From Bacillota bacterium (GTDB taxonomy: Bacteria; Bacillota; SHA-98; Ch115; JABLXJ01), in NCBI GenBank assembly GCA_012839815.1, contig DUMQ01000072.1, positions 1 to 52,097 of the forward strand: 52,097 nt of DNA, in the 5' to 3' direction. A program made the position numbers and the translations under genes. This document shows positions 25,218 to 33,996 of this stretch, piece after piece. The number at the start of each line of letters is the position of its first letter. Position 1 is the stretch's first letter. The notes under the pieces were generated by a model. It did not search any database. It was not told where the DNA came from and was given only the letters and a program-made list of their open reading frames with translations.

Positions 25218-25756
25218 TGTGTGTGAATGTCAAGGGCATCCTCGCTGTTTTAGAGAGGTGGTTCCTCAGGGCATCGATCCTGGCCTTGTTTCTATTAATC
25301 CTGTCCCAGGCTGTGCTCACATCCGATGGAACCAGGTTTTTTCTTTGCAGGGTCGAGAGATTTGAGGGGAGTCCTATAAAGTTGGAACGTATAGCCCGTA
25401 ACCAGGGTCAAAGGCTCGCGCGGGATCAGGGTCAGGATGTCTCTCAACCGGCCGCATTGCATGAGGCAACAGGCTGGATCACGCTGCGATGTATAGATCA
25501 GAAGACACCCGAGGCTGTAAAGGTCTTGGTCAACGGCCGGGCAGTTACCGACTTCGATTATGGCGATGCGGTTATCATGGTCCACCACGGTGACCTGGTT
25601 GAAATAGACGGATCCTCGAATCCACAGCCTTTATATTTTGAAGTTGCTGAGACCTCGCCCAATGTGGCGAAGCCAGCTCGCGGGACGGAGGTTTATATAA
25701 ACAAAAGTATAGAGTCCCTTGGAAACGTAAGCGTTAATCCCTTGCGAACAAGGTAA
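25217..25756 (+). CDS. hypothetical membrane-anchored protein
   Basis: I do not recognise this 179-residue protein. A signal-anchor segment lies at residues 16-34 (LRASILALFLLILSQAVLT) and the rest, about 140 residues, would be outside the membrane. The C-terminal half (ITLRCIDQKTPEAVKVLVNG to VYINKSIESLGNVSV) looks like a small beta-rich domain. It begins at the rluB stop codon and ends 110 bases before hisC. No paralog is in the window. The start may be 25214, 25217 or 25223. Confidence 0.65.
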   Translation: MCVNVKGILAVLERWFLRASILALFLLILSQAVLTSDGTRFFLCRVERFEGSPIKLERIARNQGQRLARDQGQDVSQPAALHEATGWITLRCIDQKTPEAVKVLVNGRAVTDFDYGDAVIMVHHGDLVEIDGSSNPQPLYFEVAETSPNVAKPARGTEVYINKSIESLGNVSVNPLRTR

Positions 25757-25836
25757 ATCTGTGCTAGACTAATCTTTGGTCACCTGTGGGTGAGGAGCTG
25801 GTGCAAGAGTGGAACAGTGGAAATCTGGGCGCAGTT

Positions 25837-25852
25837 CCGGATGTGAATCCGG
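25837..25852 (+). promoter_or_regulatory. hairpin in hisC leader
   Basis: CCGGAT-GTGA-ATCCGG forms a perfect 6-bp stem with a GNRA tetraloop, 14 bases before hisC. An alternative pairing GGAAC (25811-25815) with GTTCC (25834-25838) uses the same bases, so two exclusive folds exist. This could tune translation; there is no T-run or clear T-box. Confidence 0.4.
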
Positions 25853-25865
25853 GTGCAAGGTTGCC

Positions 25866-27002
25866 ATGAGAAAGGCCCTGGAGCGGATCGAACCGTATTC
25901 TCCGGGGAAGCCGATCGAGGAGGTTCAACGGGAACTCGGAATTCGAGAGGTAATAAAGCTTGCCTCCAATGAAAATCCCCTGGGCCCGTCGCCAAAGGCG
26001 ATAGAGGCTGCGCTTTCTGCATTGAGACGAGTAAGCTTCTACCCGGATTCCCGGGGACACGATCTGAAGGATGCTATTGCTCGCAGGTACGGCCTGTCGC
26101 CTGAGAACGTATGTCTCGGAAACGGGGCCGACGAGATAATCCGGATGCTCGCAGAGGCCTTCCTGGAGGAAGGTGATATAGTTCTCTCCGTAGAGCCCAC
26201 CTTTACGCAGTATAAATTCGCGGCTGACCTCATGGGACAGTCTTATATGTCTGTCCCACTGATCGATATGCAATTTGACATTGACGGTTTGAAAGATGCC
26301 ATTACCTCCCGGACGAAACTCATCTTTATTTCCAATCCCAATAATCCGACCGGATCAATCCTGCGAGGGGACCAGCTTGCCACACTCATCTCATTTATTC
26401 CCGAAACAGCTCTTCTGGTTCTTGACGAGGCCTATGCCGACTATGTCACAGATAAGGATTTCCAGAGTGGCTCTAGATATGTGGGACCTGCCTCTGCTGC
26501 ACCAAATGTTGTCGTCGTCAGGACATTTTCGAAGCTTTATGGCCTTGCCGGCCTGAGGGTCGGTTACTGCCTTGGCCACAGCCGGATTATAGCTGCTTTG
26601 GAGCGTGTGAGGAGCCCGTTTAACGTGAACCTGGTGGCTCAGGCTGCCGCCATTGCCGCCCTCGATGATCATGAGCATGTTGAAAGGACTATTGCGCTCA
26701 ACGAATCGGGGAAGTCCTTTCTCTACAGGGAGTTTGAAAGACTGGGCCTCGATTATGTGCCTACAGAGGCCAACTTCATCTTGGTTCGACTGGGCGCTAG
26801 GGCGAGGGAGGTATGCCAGCATCTCCTCAGGGTTGGCGTTATCATCCGCTCCGCACATATCTTCGGATTGAATGAGTACGCAAGGATAACCATCGGGACA
26901 GCCGGAGAGAACAAGAGACTGGTGTCCGCTCTCGAGGACGTCCTCCCGGCGGTTTACGGAGGCAATCGGAGAGAATGGCAAAGCCTGAAAAACGCCTTGT
27001 GA
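25866..27002 (+). CDS. hisC: histidinol-phosphate aminotransferase
   Basis: A 378-residue fold-type I aminotransferase. It has PYSPGKPIEEVQRELG at the start, ASNENPLGPSPKA, the FISNPNNPTGS motif, DEAYADYV, and the PLP lysine in RTFSKLYGLAGLRVGY. It exchanges amino groups in histidine synthesis and often also serves phenylalanine and tyrosine synthesis. ATG 25866 matches family starts but has only a weak AAGG; GTG 25809 is an alternative. No other his genes are in the window. The cmk gene overlaps its end by 28 bases. Confidence 0.9.
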   Translation: MRKALERIEPYSPGKPIEEVQRELGIREVIKLASNENPLGPSPKAIEAALSALRRVSFYPDSRGHDLKDAIARRYGLSPENVCLGNGADEIIRMLAEAFLEEGDIVLSVEPTFTQYKFAADLMGQSYMSVPLIDMQFDIDGLKDAITSRTKLIFISNPNNPTGSILRGDQLATLISFIPETALLVLDEAYADYVTDKDFQSGSRYVGPASAAPNVVVVRTFSKLYGLAGLRVGYCLGHSRIIAALERVRSPFNVNLVAQAAAIAALDDHEHVERTIALNESGKSFLYREFERLGLDYVPTEANFILVRLGARAREVCQHLLRVGVIIRSAHIFGLNEYARITIGTAGENKRLVSALEDVLPAVYGGNRREWQSLKNAL

Positions 27003-27658
27003 TAGCGATTGACGGACCTGCCGGGGCCGGTAAAAGCACGATCGCAAGGTTGGTTGCCGAGAGGCTGGGGTATGTCCATATAAGTACGGGATTGATGTAC
27101 CGGGCTCTCACCTTAAAGGCGCTGCGCCTTGGTATAGATGTCGAGGATGCGGGGCGGCTCACGGAGCTGGCGCGCAACACCACCATAGAGATCGTGCGGG
27201 ACCCCAGCGGGGAGATGCGGGCGATTTTAGATGGGGAAGATGTTACGGGTGATCTTACCAGCCCCCGGGTGAATATCAATGTCTCTCCCGTATCAAAAGT
27301 CGCAGGGGTTAGGACCATTCTCACGGCCCAACAACGCGAGCTCGCCCGCAGTGGCGGCGTGGTCATGGACGGGCGCGATATAGGGACCGTGGTCCTCCCT
27401 GATGCCGATGTTAAGATATTCCTCACAGCCTCTCTCGAGGAGCGAACTGCGAGACGGCTAGCGCAGTTAAGGGAGGAGGGCCGCGCGGTTGAATGGGATG
27501 ACGTATACCAGGAACTCTTGATGAGGGATAAGATCGACTCGGGGAGGGCTATCGCTCCTCTAATGCCAGCCAGGGATGCTGTTATAGTCGAAACGACCGG
27601 TAAATCAGTGGATGAGGTGCTGGATGAGGTGCTTGGCTTGATTGAGAACCGTCCGTAG
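26975..27658 (+). CDS. cmk: cytidylate kinase
   Basis: A 227-residue CMP/dCMP kinase. It has the P-loop IDGPAGAGKSTIA, the family-specific STGLMYRALTLKAL, and VVMDGRDIGTVVLPDADVKIFL. It supplies CDP for RNA, DNA and lipid precursors. It overlaps hisC by 28 bases and is followed by plsC and ispH-rpsA, the usual order cmk-plsC-ispH(-rpsA) in Clostridia. Confidence 0.94.
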   Translation: MAKPEKRLVIAIDGPAGAGKSTIARLVAERLGYVHISTGLMYRALTLKALRLGIDVEDAGRLTELARNTTIEIVRDPSGEMRAILDGEDVTGDLTSPRVNINVSPVSKVAGVRTILTAQQRELARSGGVVMDGRDIGTVVLPDADVKIFLTASLEERTARRLAQLREEGRAVEWDDVYQELLMRDKIDSGRAIAPLMPARDAVIVETTGKSVDEVLDEVLGLIENRP

Positions 27659-27679
27659 CGCGAGGGGAAGGGGCGCTGG

Positions 27680-28303
27680 ATGTTTTACTCGATCATACGG
27701 TTTATCTTTCTTATTATTCTTATGGTGTTCTTTCGCATGAAGGTCGAAGGCCATGAAAACGTGCCCGAGCGCGGCCCTGTCATACTCGTGGCGAACCACG
27801 TAAGCCTTTTGGATCCAATCGTTGTCGGGTGCGCCCTGAAGAGAAGGGTATGGTTTATGGCCAAGGCCGAACTTTTCCGCAACCGCGCATTTGGTCGGGT
27901 ACTACGATGGTTGGGGGCTTTCCCTGTGCGCCGCGGTGAGTCCGACCGGGAGGCTTTCCACAGATGTTTCCAGGTGCTTGAAGCCGGGTTGGTCCTCGGG
28001 ATTTTCCCGGAGGGCACGAGGAGCGTGGATGGGAGGTTAGGACGGTTTTCCTCCATAGCGGCGGTGCTCTCCAGCAAGACCGGGGCCCCCATCGTTCCCG
28101 TCGGGGTGCTGGGAACGGGAAGGATATTGAGACGGGGTTCATTCATCCCGAATCTCGGTCGCGTTGTCGTAAGAATCGGCCCCCCCATAGTTCTCAACCG
28201 AAAGCAAATAGACGGTATTGAATCTGAAACTAAAGATATCCAGGCCATAACCCTGGAGATAGCAAATGAGGTAAACAGGCTGATTTCCCCGGGAGGCTCC
28301 TGA
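27680..28303 (+). CDS. plsC: 1-acyl-sn-glycerol-3-phosphate acyltransferase
   Basis: A 207-residue membrane-bound acyltransferase that turns lysophosphatidate into phosphatidate. The N-terminal segment IIRFIFLIILMVFF anchors it; the H-x4-D motif NHVSLLDP and the FPEGTRSVDG motif form the active site. GAGGGGAAGGGG precedes the ATG. PlsY, the enzyme for the preceding step, is encoded at 38626-39267. Confidence 0.92.
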   Translation: MFYSIIRFIFLIILMVFFRMKVEGHENVPERGPVILVANHVSLLDPIVVGCALKRRVWFMAKAELFRNRAFGRVLRWLGAFPVRRGESDREAFHRCFQVLEAGLVLGIFPEGTRSVDGRLGRFSSIAAVLSSKTGAPIVPVGVLGTGRILRRGSFIPNLGRVVVRIGPPIVLNRKQIDGIESETKDIQAITLEIANEVNRLISPGGS

Positions 28304-28375
28304 CGAGGCCCCTGACGGGAAATTGTTTTATTAGCCTCGAGTGGGAAATACTATATTGAACGGGGAGATCGGGCG

Positions 28376-30556
28376 TTGGATATTATCCTATGTGAGCATG
28401 CGGGTTTTTGCTACGGGGTCAGGCGAGCCATTGATATAACCCTGGCTGCACTCAGGTCGCACGGCAAGGTGTATACCTTCGGCCCACTTGTTCACAATCC
28501 CCAAGCCGTGAAGCGGCTCGAGGAGAGCGGGGTAAGAGTGTGCGAGAGCCTCGAGGCGTGTGTTGATGGAACACTCATAATCCCTTCGCATGGCCTGCCT
28601 CCGCTTGTCATAGACGCCGCTAAGGAGAAAGGGCTGAATGTGGTCGACGCTACCTGCCCTCATGTCGGGCGAGCACAGCAACTCGCTCGGAAGGCGGCCC
28701 GTGAAGGCTACCAGGTTCTCATCGTCGGCGACAGGGGACACTCGGAGGTGGAGGGGCTATTGGGCTGGGCCGGGCCTCAGGCCATCGTGGTCCAAGATGT
28801 TGATGACCTGTATGGGGCGGAGATATCAAGCAAGGCAGCTATTGTGGTACAAACGACGCAAAGCTTCGACATGCTCAGGGATATTGCAGGTGCGGTCCTT
28901 GGGCGGACCAGAGAACTGGTGATATATAATACGATTTGCGGTGCTACGGAGGAGCGGCAGAACGCAGCGCGCGATCTAACATCGCGGGTTGATGCGATGG
29001 TAATTATTGGCGGGCGCGCGAGCGCAAATACAAGAAGGCTCTGGGAGGTGTGTAAGGCTTCTGGACGTAAAGCATACTGGATTGAGGATGCTGGCGAACT
29101 GGACGCGGGATGGTTTAGAGAGGTAAAGGCCGTGGGGGTTACGGCGGGGGCGTCCACGCCGAATTGGGTTATCGAGGAGGTTATACGCAAGATGAGAGAC
29201 CTGGATCAGGAGAAGTTGGATCAGGAGAAGTCGGGTGAGTTTGAGGGGGACCAGCTCGCGGCGGTGAACTCCGAGGGGGGGCCGGGTGATATGGCAGCTG
29301 GTGAGGGTGCTAGTGTGGCTCAGGCTCCGGCGGAGGGCGATAAAACGAGTGAAGGGCCAAATGGTGAGGGTCAGCAATTTGATGTATCTTCCCTCGGTAG
29401 TGCCGGAGATGTAATCGAGAAGGGGCAAATCATTAAAGGAACCGTGGTCCGGGTGGAGCCGGATCAGGTCCTTATTGACTTTGGACAGAAGTCCGAGGGT
29501 ATTATACCTATATCTGAGCTTTCAACCAGGCGCATTAATTCCCCGGCCGAGGTCGTGAGCGTCGGGGATGAGATAGATGTCTATGTTTTACAGGTCGAAG
29601 ACGAACAAGGAAACACGATATTGTCTAAGCGGAGAGCGGACCAGGAGAAGGCATGGGAGAGATTGACCAGGGCACTTACTACCGGCGAGACTATCGAGGG
29701 CACCGCAACCGCTGTGGTCAAGGGGGGCGTGGTGGTAGACGTTGGCACGAGAGGCTTTGTACCAGCTTCACATGTAGGCTTGCGGCCGGTTGCGGACCTC
29801 TCATCCATTGTGGGTACCCACATGCGTCTCAAGGTGTTGGAGGCCGATCGTTCAAGAAACAACGTCGTTTTGTCCCAGCGACTTGTCCTGGAGCAGGAAC
29901 AGGCTGAAGCGCGAGAGCGGGCGTTTGAAACCCTCAAGGAGGGGGATATCAAGGAAGGCACTGTCAAAAGGGTGGTAAACTTTGGGGCTTTCGTGGATAT
30001 CGGCGACGGAGTCGAGGGATTGCTCCACGTCTCGGATATGTCATGGGGGCGCGTAAAGGACCCGAAGGATGTAGTCTCCGAAGGTGACCATATAAAGGTA
30101 ATGGTTTTAGGTGTTGATAAGGAGAGGAGACGGATCTCCCTCGGCCTTAAACAGACGCTGCCCGACCCTTGGCTCGATATCGAGAAACGCTACCCTGTTG
30201 GGTCGATCGTCAAAGGGAAGGTCACGAAGCTAATGAATTTTGGGGCATTTGTAGAGCTCGAGCCGGGGGTAGAAGGACTTGTGCATATCTCGCAACTGGC
30301 GGACAGGCACGTCGCCAAGCCGGAGGAAGTTGTAGAGCCCGGCCAGGAGGTCAAGGTCAAGGTCGTAAGCGTCAAGCCCCAGGATCACCGCATAGGGTTG
30401 AGCATAAAAGAGGCGGAGCCTCCGGAGGAGAGGGTGGAAAAGTCAGAGAAGCAAGAAAGCCGGAACCCTCGCGAGAGTTATGTCGCCGGGGACGAAAATG
30501 AACATGGCCCGACGCTTGGGGATGTGTTCGGCGATCTCTTTGAAAAGGAAAAATAA
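28376..30556 (+). CDS. ispH: bifunctional HMBPP reductase / ribosomal protein S1 (IspH-RpsA fusion)
   Basis: A 726-residue fusion. Residues 1-275 are IspH, the last enzyme of the MEP isoprenoid pathway, with the three cluster cysteines C12 (HAGFCYGVRRA), C94 (DATCPHVG) and C188 (NTICGATEERQ). A glycine- and acid-rich linker (276-345) leads to four S1 RNA-binding domains (about 350-415, 432-500, 517-587, 603-673), the third and fourth with VNFGAFVDIGDGVEGLLHVS-type cores. Such fusions are known in Clostridia. The TTG start follows GGGGAG. The C-terminal tail is charged. Confidence 0.94.
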   Translation: MDIILCEHAGFCYGVRRAIDITLAALRSHGKVYTFGPLVHNPQAVKRLEESGVRVCESLEACVDGTLIIPSHGLPPLVIDAAKEKGLNVVDATCPHVGRAQQLARKAAREGYQVLIVGDRGHSEVEGLLGWAGPQAIVVQDVDDLYGAEISSKAAIVVQTTQSFDMLRDIAGAVLGRTRELVIYNTICGATEERQNAARDLTSRVDAMVIIGGRASANTRRLWEVCKASGRKAYWIEDAGELDAGWFREVKAVGVTAGASTPNWVIEEVIRKMRDLDQEKLDQEKSGEFEGDQLAAVNSEGGPGDMAAGEGASVAQAPAEGDKTSEGPNGEGQQFDVSSLGSAGDVIEKGQIIKGTVVRVEPDQVLIDFGQKSEGIIPISELSTRRINSPAEVVSVGDEIDVYVLQVEDEQGNTILSKRRADQEKAWERLTRALTTGETIEGTATAVVKGGVVVDVGTRGFVPASHVGLRPVADLSSIVGTHMRLKVLEADRSRNNVVLSQRLVLEQEQAEARERAFETLKEGDIKEGTVKRVVNFGAFVDIGDGVEGLLHVSDMSWGRVKDPKDVVSEGDHIKVMVLGVDKERRRISLGLKQTLPDPWLDIEKRYPVGSIVKGKVTKLMNFGAFVELEPGVEGLVHISQLADRHVAKPEEVVEPGQEVKVKVVSVKPQDHRIGLSIKEAEPPEERVEKSEKQESRNPRESYVAGDENEHGPTLGDVFGDLFEKEK

Positions 30557-30827
30557 GTCGAGGTTGGCATGTAGCCTGCTCGCTCAGGTGACCCGGGCCT
30601 GCTGTCCTAGCGCTCGGCTTCTCGGCTTCGTTGCTCAGTTCGGTCCCGCGGCAATGCGCCATCCGTGGCGCGTGCCGGGCAGGCGACCTCCTGTCGCCTG
30701 CCGGACTGAGCTAACTTGCCTCGCGCACGACAGCTACGGCCCGGGTCAATTCATTGTACTTGGCATAAATACCAGCGCCGTGAGGAAAAATAGACTGCGA
30801 GACCTGCCGCAAAGGGGGACATATGTT
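30557..30827. other. 271-base gene-free interval with three-way-junction sequence
   Basis: No ribosome site or family-like coding is seen here. The interval is GC-rich and holds the structure at 30633-30711. After it the sequence shows TAACTTG and then a weakly structured stretch to the ribosome site AAAGGGGG (30811-30818) of the next gene. Confidence 0.55.
30633..30711. repeat. Y-shaped (three-way junction) inverted-repeat element
   Basis: An outer stem GCTCAGT (30633-30639) with ACTGAGC (30705-30711) encloses two hairpins: I, CGGCA (30649-30653) with TGCCG (30673-30677), continuing as GCGCCA-TCCG-TGGCGC; and II, GCAGGCGAC (30679-30687) with GTCGCCTGC (30693-30701) around a 5-nt loop. Very few bases are left unpaired. 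No T-run follows, so it is not a standard terminator. It may be a structured RNA or a palindromic mobile element. Confidence 0.55.
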
Positions 30828-31598
30828 GTGGCTACCGGAGTTATCTTGCTGCTCGCAGTCAGCGTGCTGGTATTCCTTGGTTTAGCGCATCGCATCCTCG
30901 ATCGGATGCACCTTACGGATAAGCAAGCCCTATTAATGCTGGGGCTTATGCTTATAGGGAGTTTTATAGATATACCGATTTCGCGTTATGTGAGGCCGGT
31001 AACCGTAAACGTTGGTGGAGCGCTCGTGCCCCTTGGAATAGCAATCTATATACTTGTGAGAGCAGATACACCGACGGAGACAACTCGCGGTATCTTGAGC
31101 GCCGTGGTAACGGGAGGGGTTCTCTACGCAGTATCAAAGCTTTTCACCTTCGAGGAGGGCCATACGCTTGTTGAGCCTATATACCTCTTTGGCCTGATAG
31201 CCGGCGTGGTGGCATATATAGCAGGGAGATCCAGGCGCGCTGCCTTCGCCGGGGGGATTCTCGGCGTCCTAATAATGGATATAGCGCATCTCATAGAGGT
31301 CAGCCTTCGAAGGATCCCAACCACCGTCCACCTGGGCGGGGCCGGCATTTTCGACACCACTGTGATAGCTGGCCTGGTCGCTGTTGCCCTGGCCGAGATA
31401 GCCGGGGAGACTTTTGAGAGGATTGGCGGGGGCCCCGCGCCCAATAGAGAGCGTGTTCTGAGAGTCGACGACCCGCGGGTGGCCCTCGAGGCGGGAAGGC
31501 GAGATCAGGACCAGCAGGGTCAGGGTAATGGGATGCATGCCGGGGGTCAGGGGCAGGCCGGGGAGGGTGACGGGAATGAGCAAAATGAGAACCGGTAA
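30828..31598 (+). CDS. DUF1614 family membrane protein
   Basis: A 256-residue polytopic membrane protein of the DUF1614 family, function unknown. The marks are LAHRILDRMHLTDKQALLML, LIGSFIDIPISR, VNVGGALVPLGIAIYILVRA and the later AHLIEVSLRR. About six or seven membrane segments are visible, then a hydrophilic, glutamine- and glycine-rich tail. GTG 30828 follows AAAGGGGG (30811-30818); longer in-frame readings run through the structured intergenic element. It overlaps spoIIP by 23 bases, so it is probably co-expressed in sporulation. Confidence 0.75.
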   Translation: MATGVILLLAVSVLVFLGLAHRILDRMHLTDKQALLMLGLMLIGSFIDIPISRYVRPVTVNVGGALVPLGIAIYILVRADTPTETTRGILSAVVTGGVLYAVSKLFTFEEGHTLVEPIYLFGLIAGVVAYIAGRSRRAAFAGGILGVLIMDIAHLIEVSLRRIPTTVHLGGAGIFDTTVIAGLVAVALAEIAGETFERIGGGPAPNRERVLRVDDPRVALEAGRRDQDQQGQGNGMHAGGQGQAGEGDGNEQNENR

Positions 31599-32757
31599 GT
31601 CCAGTAAATTAGGGTTTGCTATATACGCTGTAAACCCCGGGCGACGCCATACTGTTGTTCTTATGCTTGTGGCATTCCTCATAGCCTTCCTCGTATCCGC
31701 GAGCCAGGGAGCGTATGCTGAAAACGAACGAGAAAGCGGTTATTACACTCTGACAGATGAAGGCGGTAGGGTTCTTTTCAGGACTGCCCTGCAGTTGTCA
31801 ATAGGTGATATCTTTATAGACAGTGATAACAGGGCGTATGAGGTACGGGAGATAAGCGGGGATAACGTCAGGGCGAGGTTTCTCGAGGTTGTAAAATTGA
31901 TCGATTCTATAGATTCTGCAGATTCTACAAGTTCTACAGGCATCTCACCCCCGCCTATTATAGAGGGCGAAGCCGGGGGTGGCCTCAGGGGACGCGGTGC
32001 GATCGCGATCTACCACAGCCACAGTGACGAATCATACCAGCCTACAAGCGGCACATCCAGCAAGAAGTGGGGGGATATCTACGAGGTGGGCAAGGCGCTG
32101 GCGGCTAGGTTGAGACAGAAGGGCTACGAGGTCATCCTCTCGGAAGCCAATCATAACCCGCACGATGGTGCCGCATACGAGAGATCGCGCCGGACTGCGG
32201 TTAGCCTTCTTAAAAGACAGCCTGTCGCCATTTTTGATGTCCACAGGGATGCGGTTCCACCGGAGGAATATAATGCGCGAGTCTCAGGGGAAGACGTGAC
32301 CAAGGTCACCCTTATCGTCGGGAGGCAGAATCAGACGAGAGGGACGAATATAAAATTCGCAAAGACCTTAAAGGCCGCCGCGGATCGTCAGCATCCCGGC
32401 CTCGTAAAGGGTATATTACTGGCTCAGGGGAACTATAATCAAGATCTATTCCCGCGGGCGATGCTCCTGGAATTCGGGGCTAGCACCAATACCCTTGACC
32501 GTGCCATCAGGAGTGCCGAACTTTTTGCAGATAGTATAACCCTTGCCCTTACCACAAGCGGGGTAGCTGAATCAAGGCCCTCAATCAGAGGGGGCGGGAC
32601 GGCGAGGTCCGCCTTGTGGATGATAGGGGTCGTCGTAGCCGGTGCGGTGCTTTTCATCCTTTTAAACGAGGGAAGCCGGCACCAGCTTCGGAAACGTCTC
32701 TCGCGCCTGAGGGGTTCCGAATTTCTTAACCTCTTCGGGCTGCGCCGCAGAAAGTAA
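31576..32757 (+). CDS. spoIIP: stage II sporulation protein P
   Basis: A 393-residue cell wall hydrolase, amidase and endopeptidase, partner of SpoIID and SpoIIM in engulfment. After an N-terminal membrane segment (VVLMLVAFLIAFLVSASQGA) come the catalytic-domain motifs IAIYHSHSDESYQP, FDVHRDAVPPEEY, VGRQNQ and AMLLEFGASTNTLDRA. It also has a C-terminal membrane segment (LWMIGVVVAGAVLFILL) and a basic tail, less usual for SpoIIP. ATG 31576 has GGGGAGGGTGA upstream and lies inside the end of the DUF1614 gene. SpoIIM is at 5997-6638; SpoIID is not in the window. Confidence 0.88.
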   Translation: MSKMRTGKSSKLGFAIYAVNPGRRHTVVLMLVAFLIAFLVSASQGAYAENERESGYYTLTDEGGRVLFRTALQLSIGDIFIDSDNRAYEVREISGDNVRARFLEVVKLIDSIDSADSTSSTGISPPPIIEGEAGGGLRGRGAIAIYHSHSDESYQPTSGTSSKKWGDIYEVGKALAARLRQKGYEVILSEANHNPHDGAAYERSRRTAVSLLKRQPVAIFDVHRDAVPPEEYNARVSGEDVTKVTLIVGRQNQTRGTNIKFAKTLKAAADRQHPGLVKGILLAQGNYNQDLFPRAMLLEFGASTNTLDRAIRSAELFADSITLALTTSGVAESRPSIRGGGTARSALWMIGVVVAGAVLFILLNEGSRHQLRKRLSRLRGSEFLNLFGLRRRK

Positions 32758-32795
32758 GGGGAAGCAAGTTGTAGAAAGTAAAAAGAGGTGGGCAT

Positions 32796-33704
32796 ATGCT
32801 GACTACTCTGGCGCGCATCTCCTTCGCTATTGCCATGGGGGTGCTAGCCAGATATTATATGCTACGGGTCGACTACCGGCAATATCCCAGTTACCCCCAT
32901 GGTTACGTTATCCACATGAGCCTCGGGTTGATAGCGGCAAGCCTGGGGGCCCTTGCTATCCCCGCTCTCTTGAAAAGGGATTACATGGCGGTCACTATTC
33001 TGGCCCTGGCCGCGCAGCAGTTCCGGGAGGTCCGAGACATGGAGCGCAGGAGCCTCGAGCGGGTCGAGGAGACTGAACTCGTACCGCGTGGCGCTGCATA
33101 TATAGAAGGGATTGCAAGAGTATTTGAGGCTCGTAACTACCTCGCGATGCTTGTGGGCCTGATTGTGAGCAGTGTCGTATTCCTGGCTCCATTCCATTTG
33201 ATGCTGGACCTGATCCTAGGTGGAGTCTCCGGCGTGGTATCGATGTTCATCCTGAATAAGGGGATGGTAGGCGGCCGCGTGGGGGATATAGCGGTCGTGC
33301 GCCAGGCTGAGCTCCGGTTTGCAGGATCCCTGCTCATGGTTGAGGATATAATCCTGACCAATATCGGGCTCAGGGAATCCCGGGAGAGATATCTTTCCAA
33401 TGGTCTCGCAGTCATTATAGAGCCGAAAGATGACAACGCCCGGGCTACTTTGGCCAACCTCGGCCAGCGCCAGGCTATCGCCCATGATGCGGCGACGATC
33501 ATGGGTGTGCGTCTCGACGTCTCTGAGCCGGAGTTTGTCCCGCTTGCCAGGCTGAGCACAAAAACTGGCAGGGTCGCCTTTGTTATACTCCCCATTGAAA
33601 AAGATATCGAGAGTCTCCTTGAGGCAATAAGGCGGGTTCCCGTCCTGGAAAGCGCCAAGAGGTCGCCGTTACGAACCCTCGCAGGGAGGTACGCGGAGGA
33701 TTAG
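32796..33704 (+). CDS. YIEGIA domain-containing membrane protein
   Basis: A 302-residue protein with several membrane segments at the N-terminus (about residues 5-55) and centre (about 115-155), and a soluble C-terminal half. The family name motif is seen in AAYIEGIARVFEARNY. YIEGIA proteins are restricted to spore-formers and have no assigned function. AGAGGTGG precedes the ATG. It is followed by its small partner, after spoIIP, which supports a sporulation role. Confidence 0.82.
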   Translation: MLTTLARISFAIAMGVLARYYMLRVDYRQYPSYPHGYVIHMSLGLIAASLGALAIPALLKRDYMAVTILALAAQQFREVRDMERRSLERVEETELVPRGAAYIEGIARVFEARNYLAMLVGLIVSSVVFLAPFHLMLDLILGGVSGVVSMFILNKGMVGGRVGDIAVVRQAELRFAGSLLMVEDIILTNIGLRESRERYLSNGLAVIIEPKDDNARATLANLGQRQAIAHDAATIMGVRLDVSEPEFVPLARLSTKTGRVAFVILPIEKDIESLLEAIRRVPVLESAKRSPLRTLAGRYAED

Positions 33705-33742
33705 CAGCTTCAGGGCCAAAATCAATATTATACCGGAGGAGA

Positions 33743-33946
33743 TTGAGAAGCGCAGTGGATGTAAGCATAAACGATTCTGTCCTGGCCGTCGTGACGGTCG
33801 GCAAGGAAAAGGTTGCTGGCCAGGCTCCGATATTTTATGCGAGAGACGAGGCTGAGATGGAGCGCATAGCCATCTACATCAGCCGGATAACCGGCGGCAT
33901 AGTTCACGACCTCGAGAACGGTGTTTATATTATCGTAAAACACTGA
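33743..33946 (+). CDS. small capping-complex subunit for YIEGIA
   Basis: A 67-residue soluble protein that belongs to the small family found beside YIEGIA genes (annotated elsewhere as a capping complex subunit). It has VDVSINDSVLAVVTVGKEKV and a C-terminal GGIVHDLENGVYIIVKH. GGAGGAG (33735-33741) lies too near TTG 33743 and rather far from GTG 33755, so the start is uncertain. Gene pairing with YIEGIA is the main support. Confidence 0.65.
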   Translation: MRSAVDVSINDSVLAVVTVGKEKVAGQAPIFYARDEAEMERIAIYISRITGGIVHDLENGVYIIVKH

Positions 33947-33996
33947 TGCTGAGAAATGATGATGGGCAATGAAATAGGGAAGGGGAAGGACTATTT

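Noticed and set aside
30480-30827. Longer N-terminus for the DUF1614 protein
   Set aside because: The extension would run through the ispH-rpsA end and the three-way-junction sequence; GTG 30828 has a proper ribosome site and begins at the first membrane segment.
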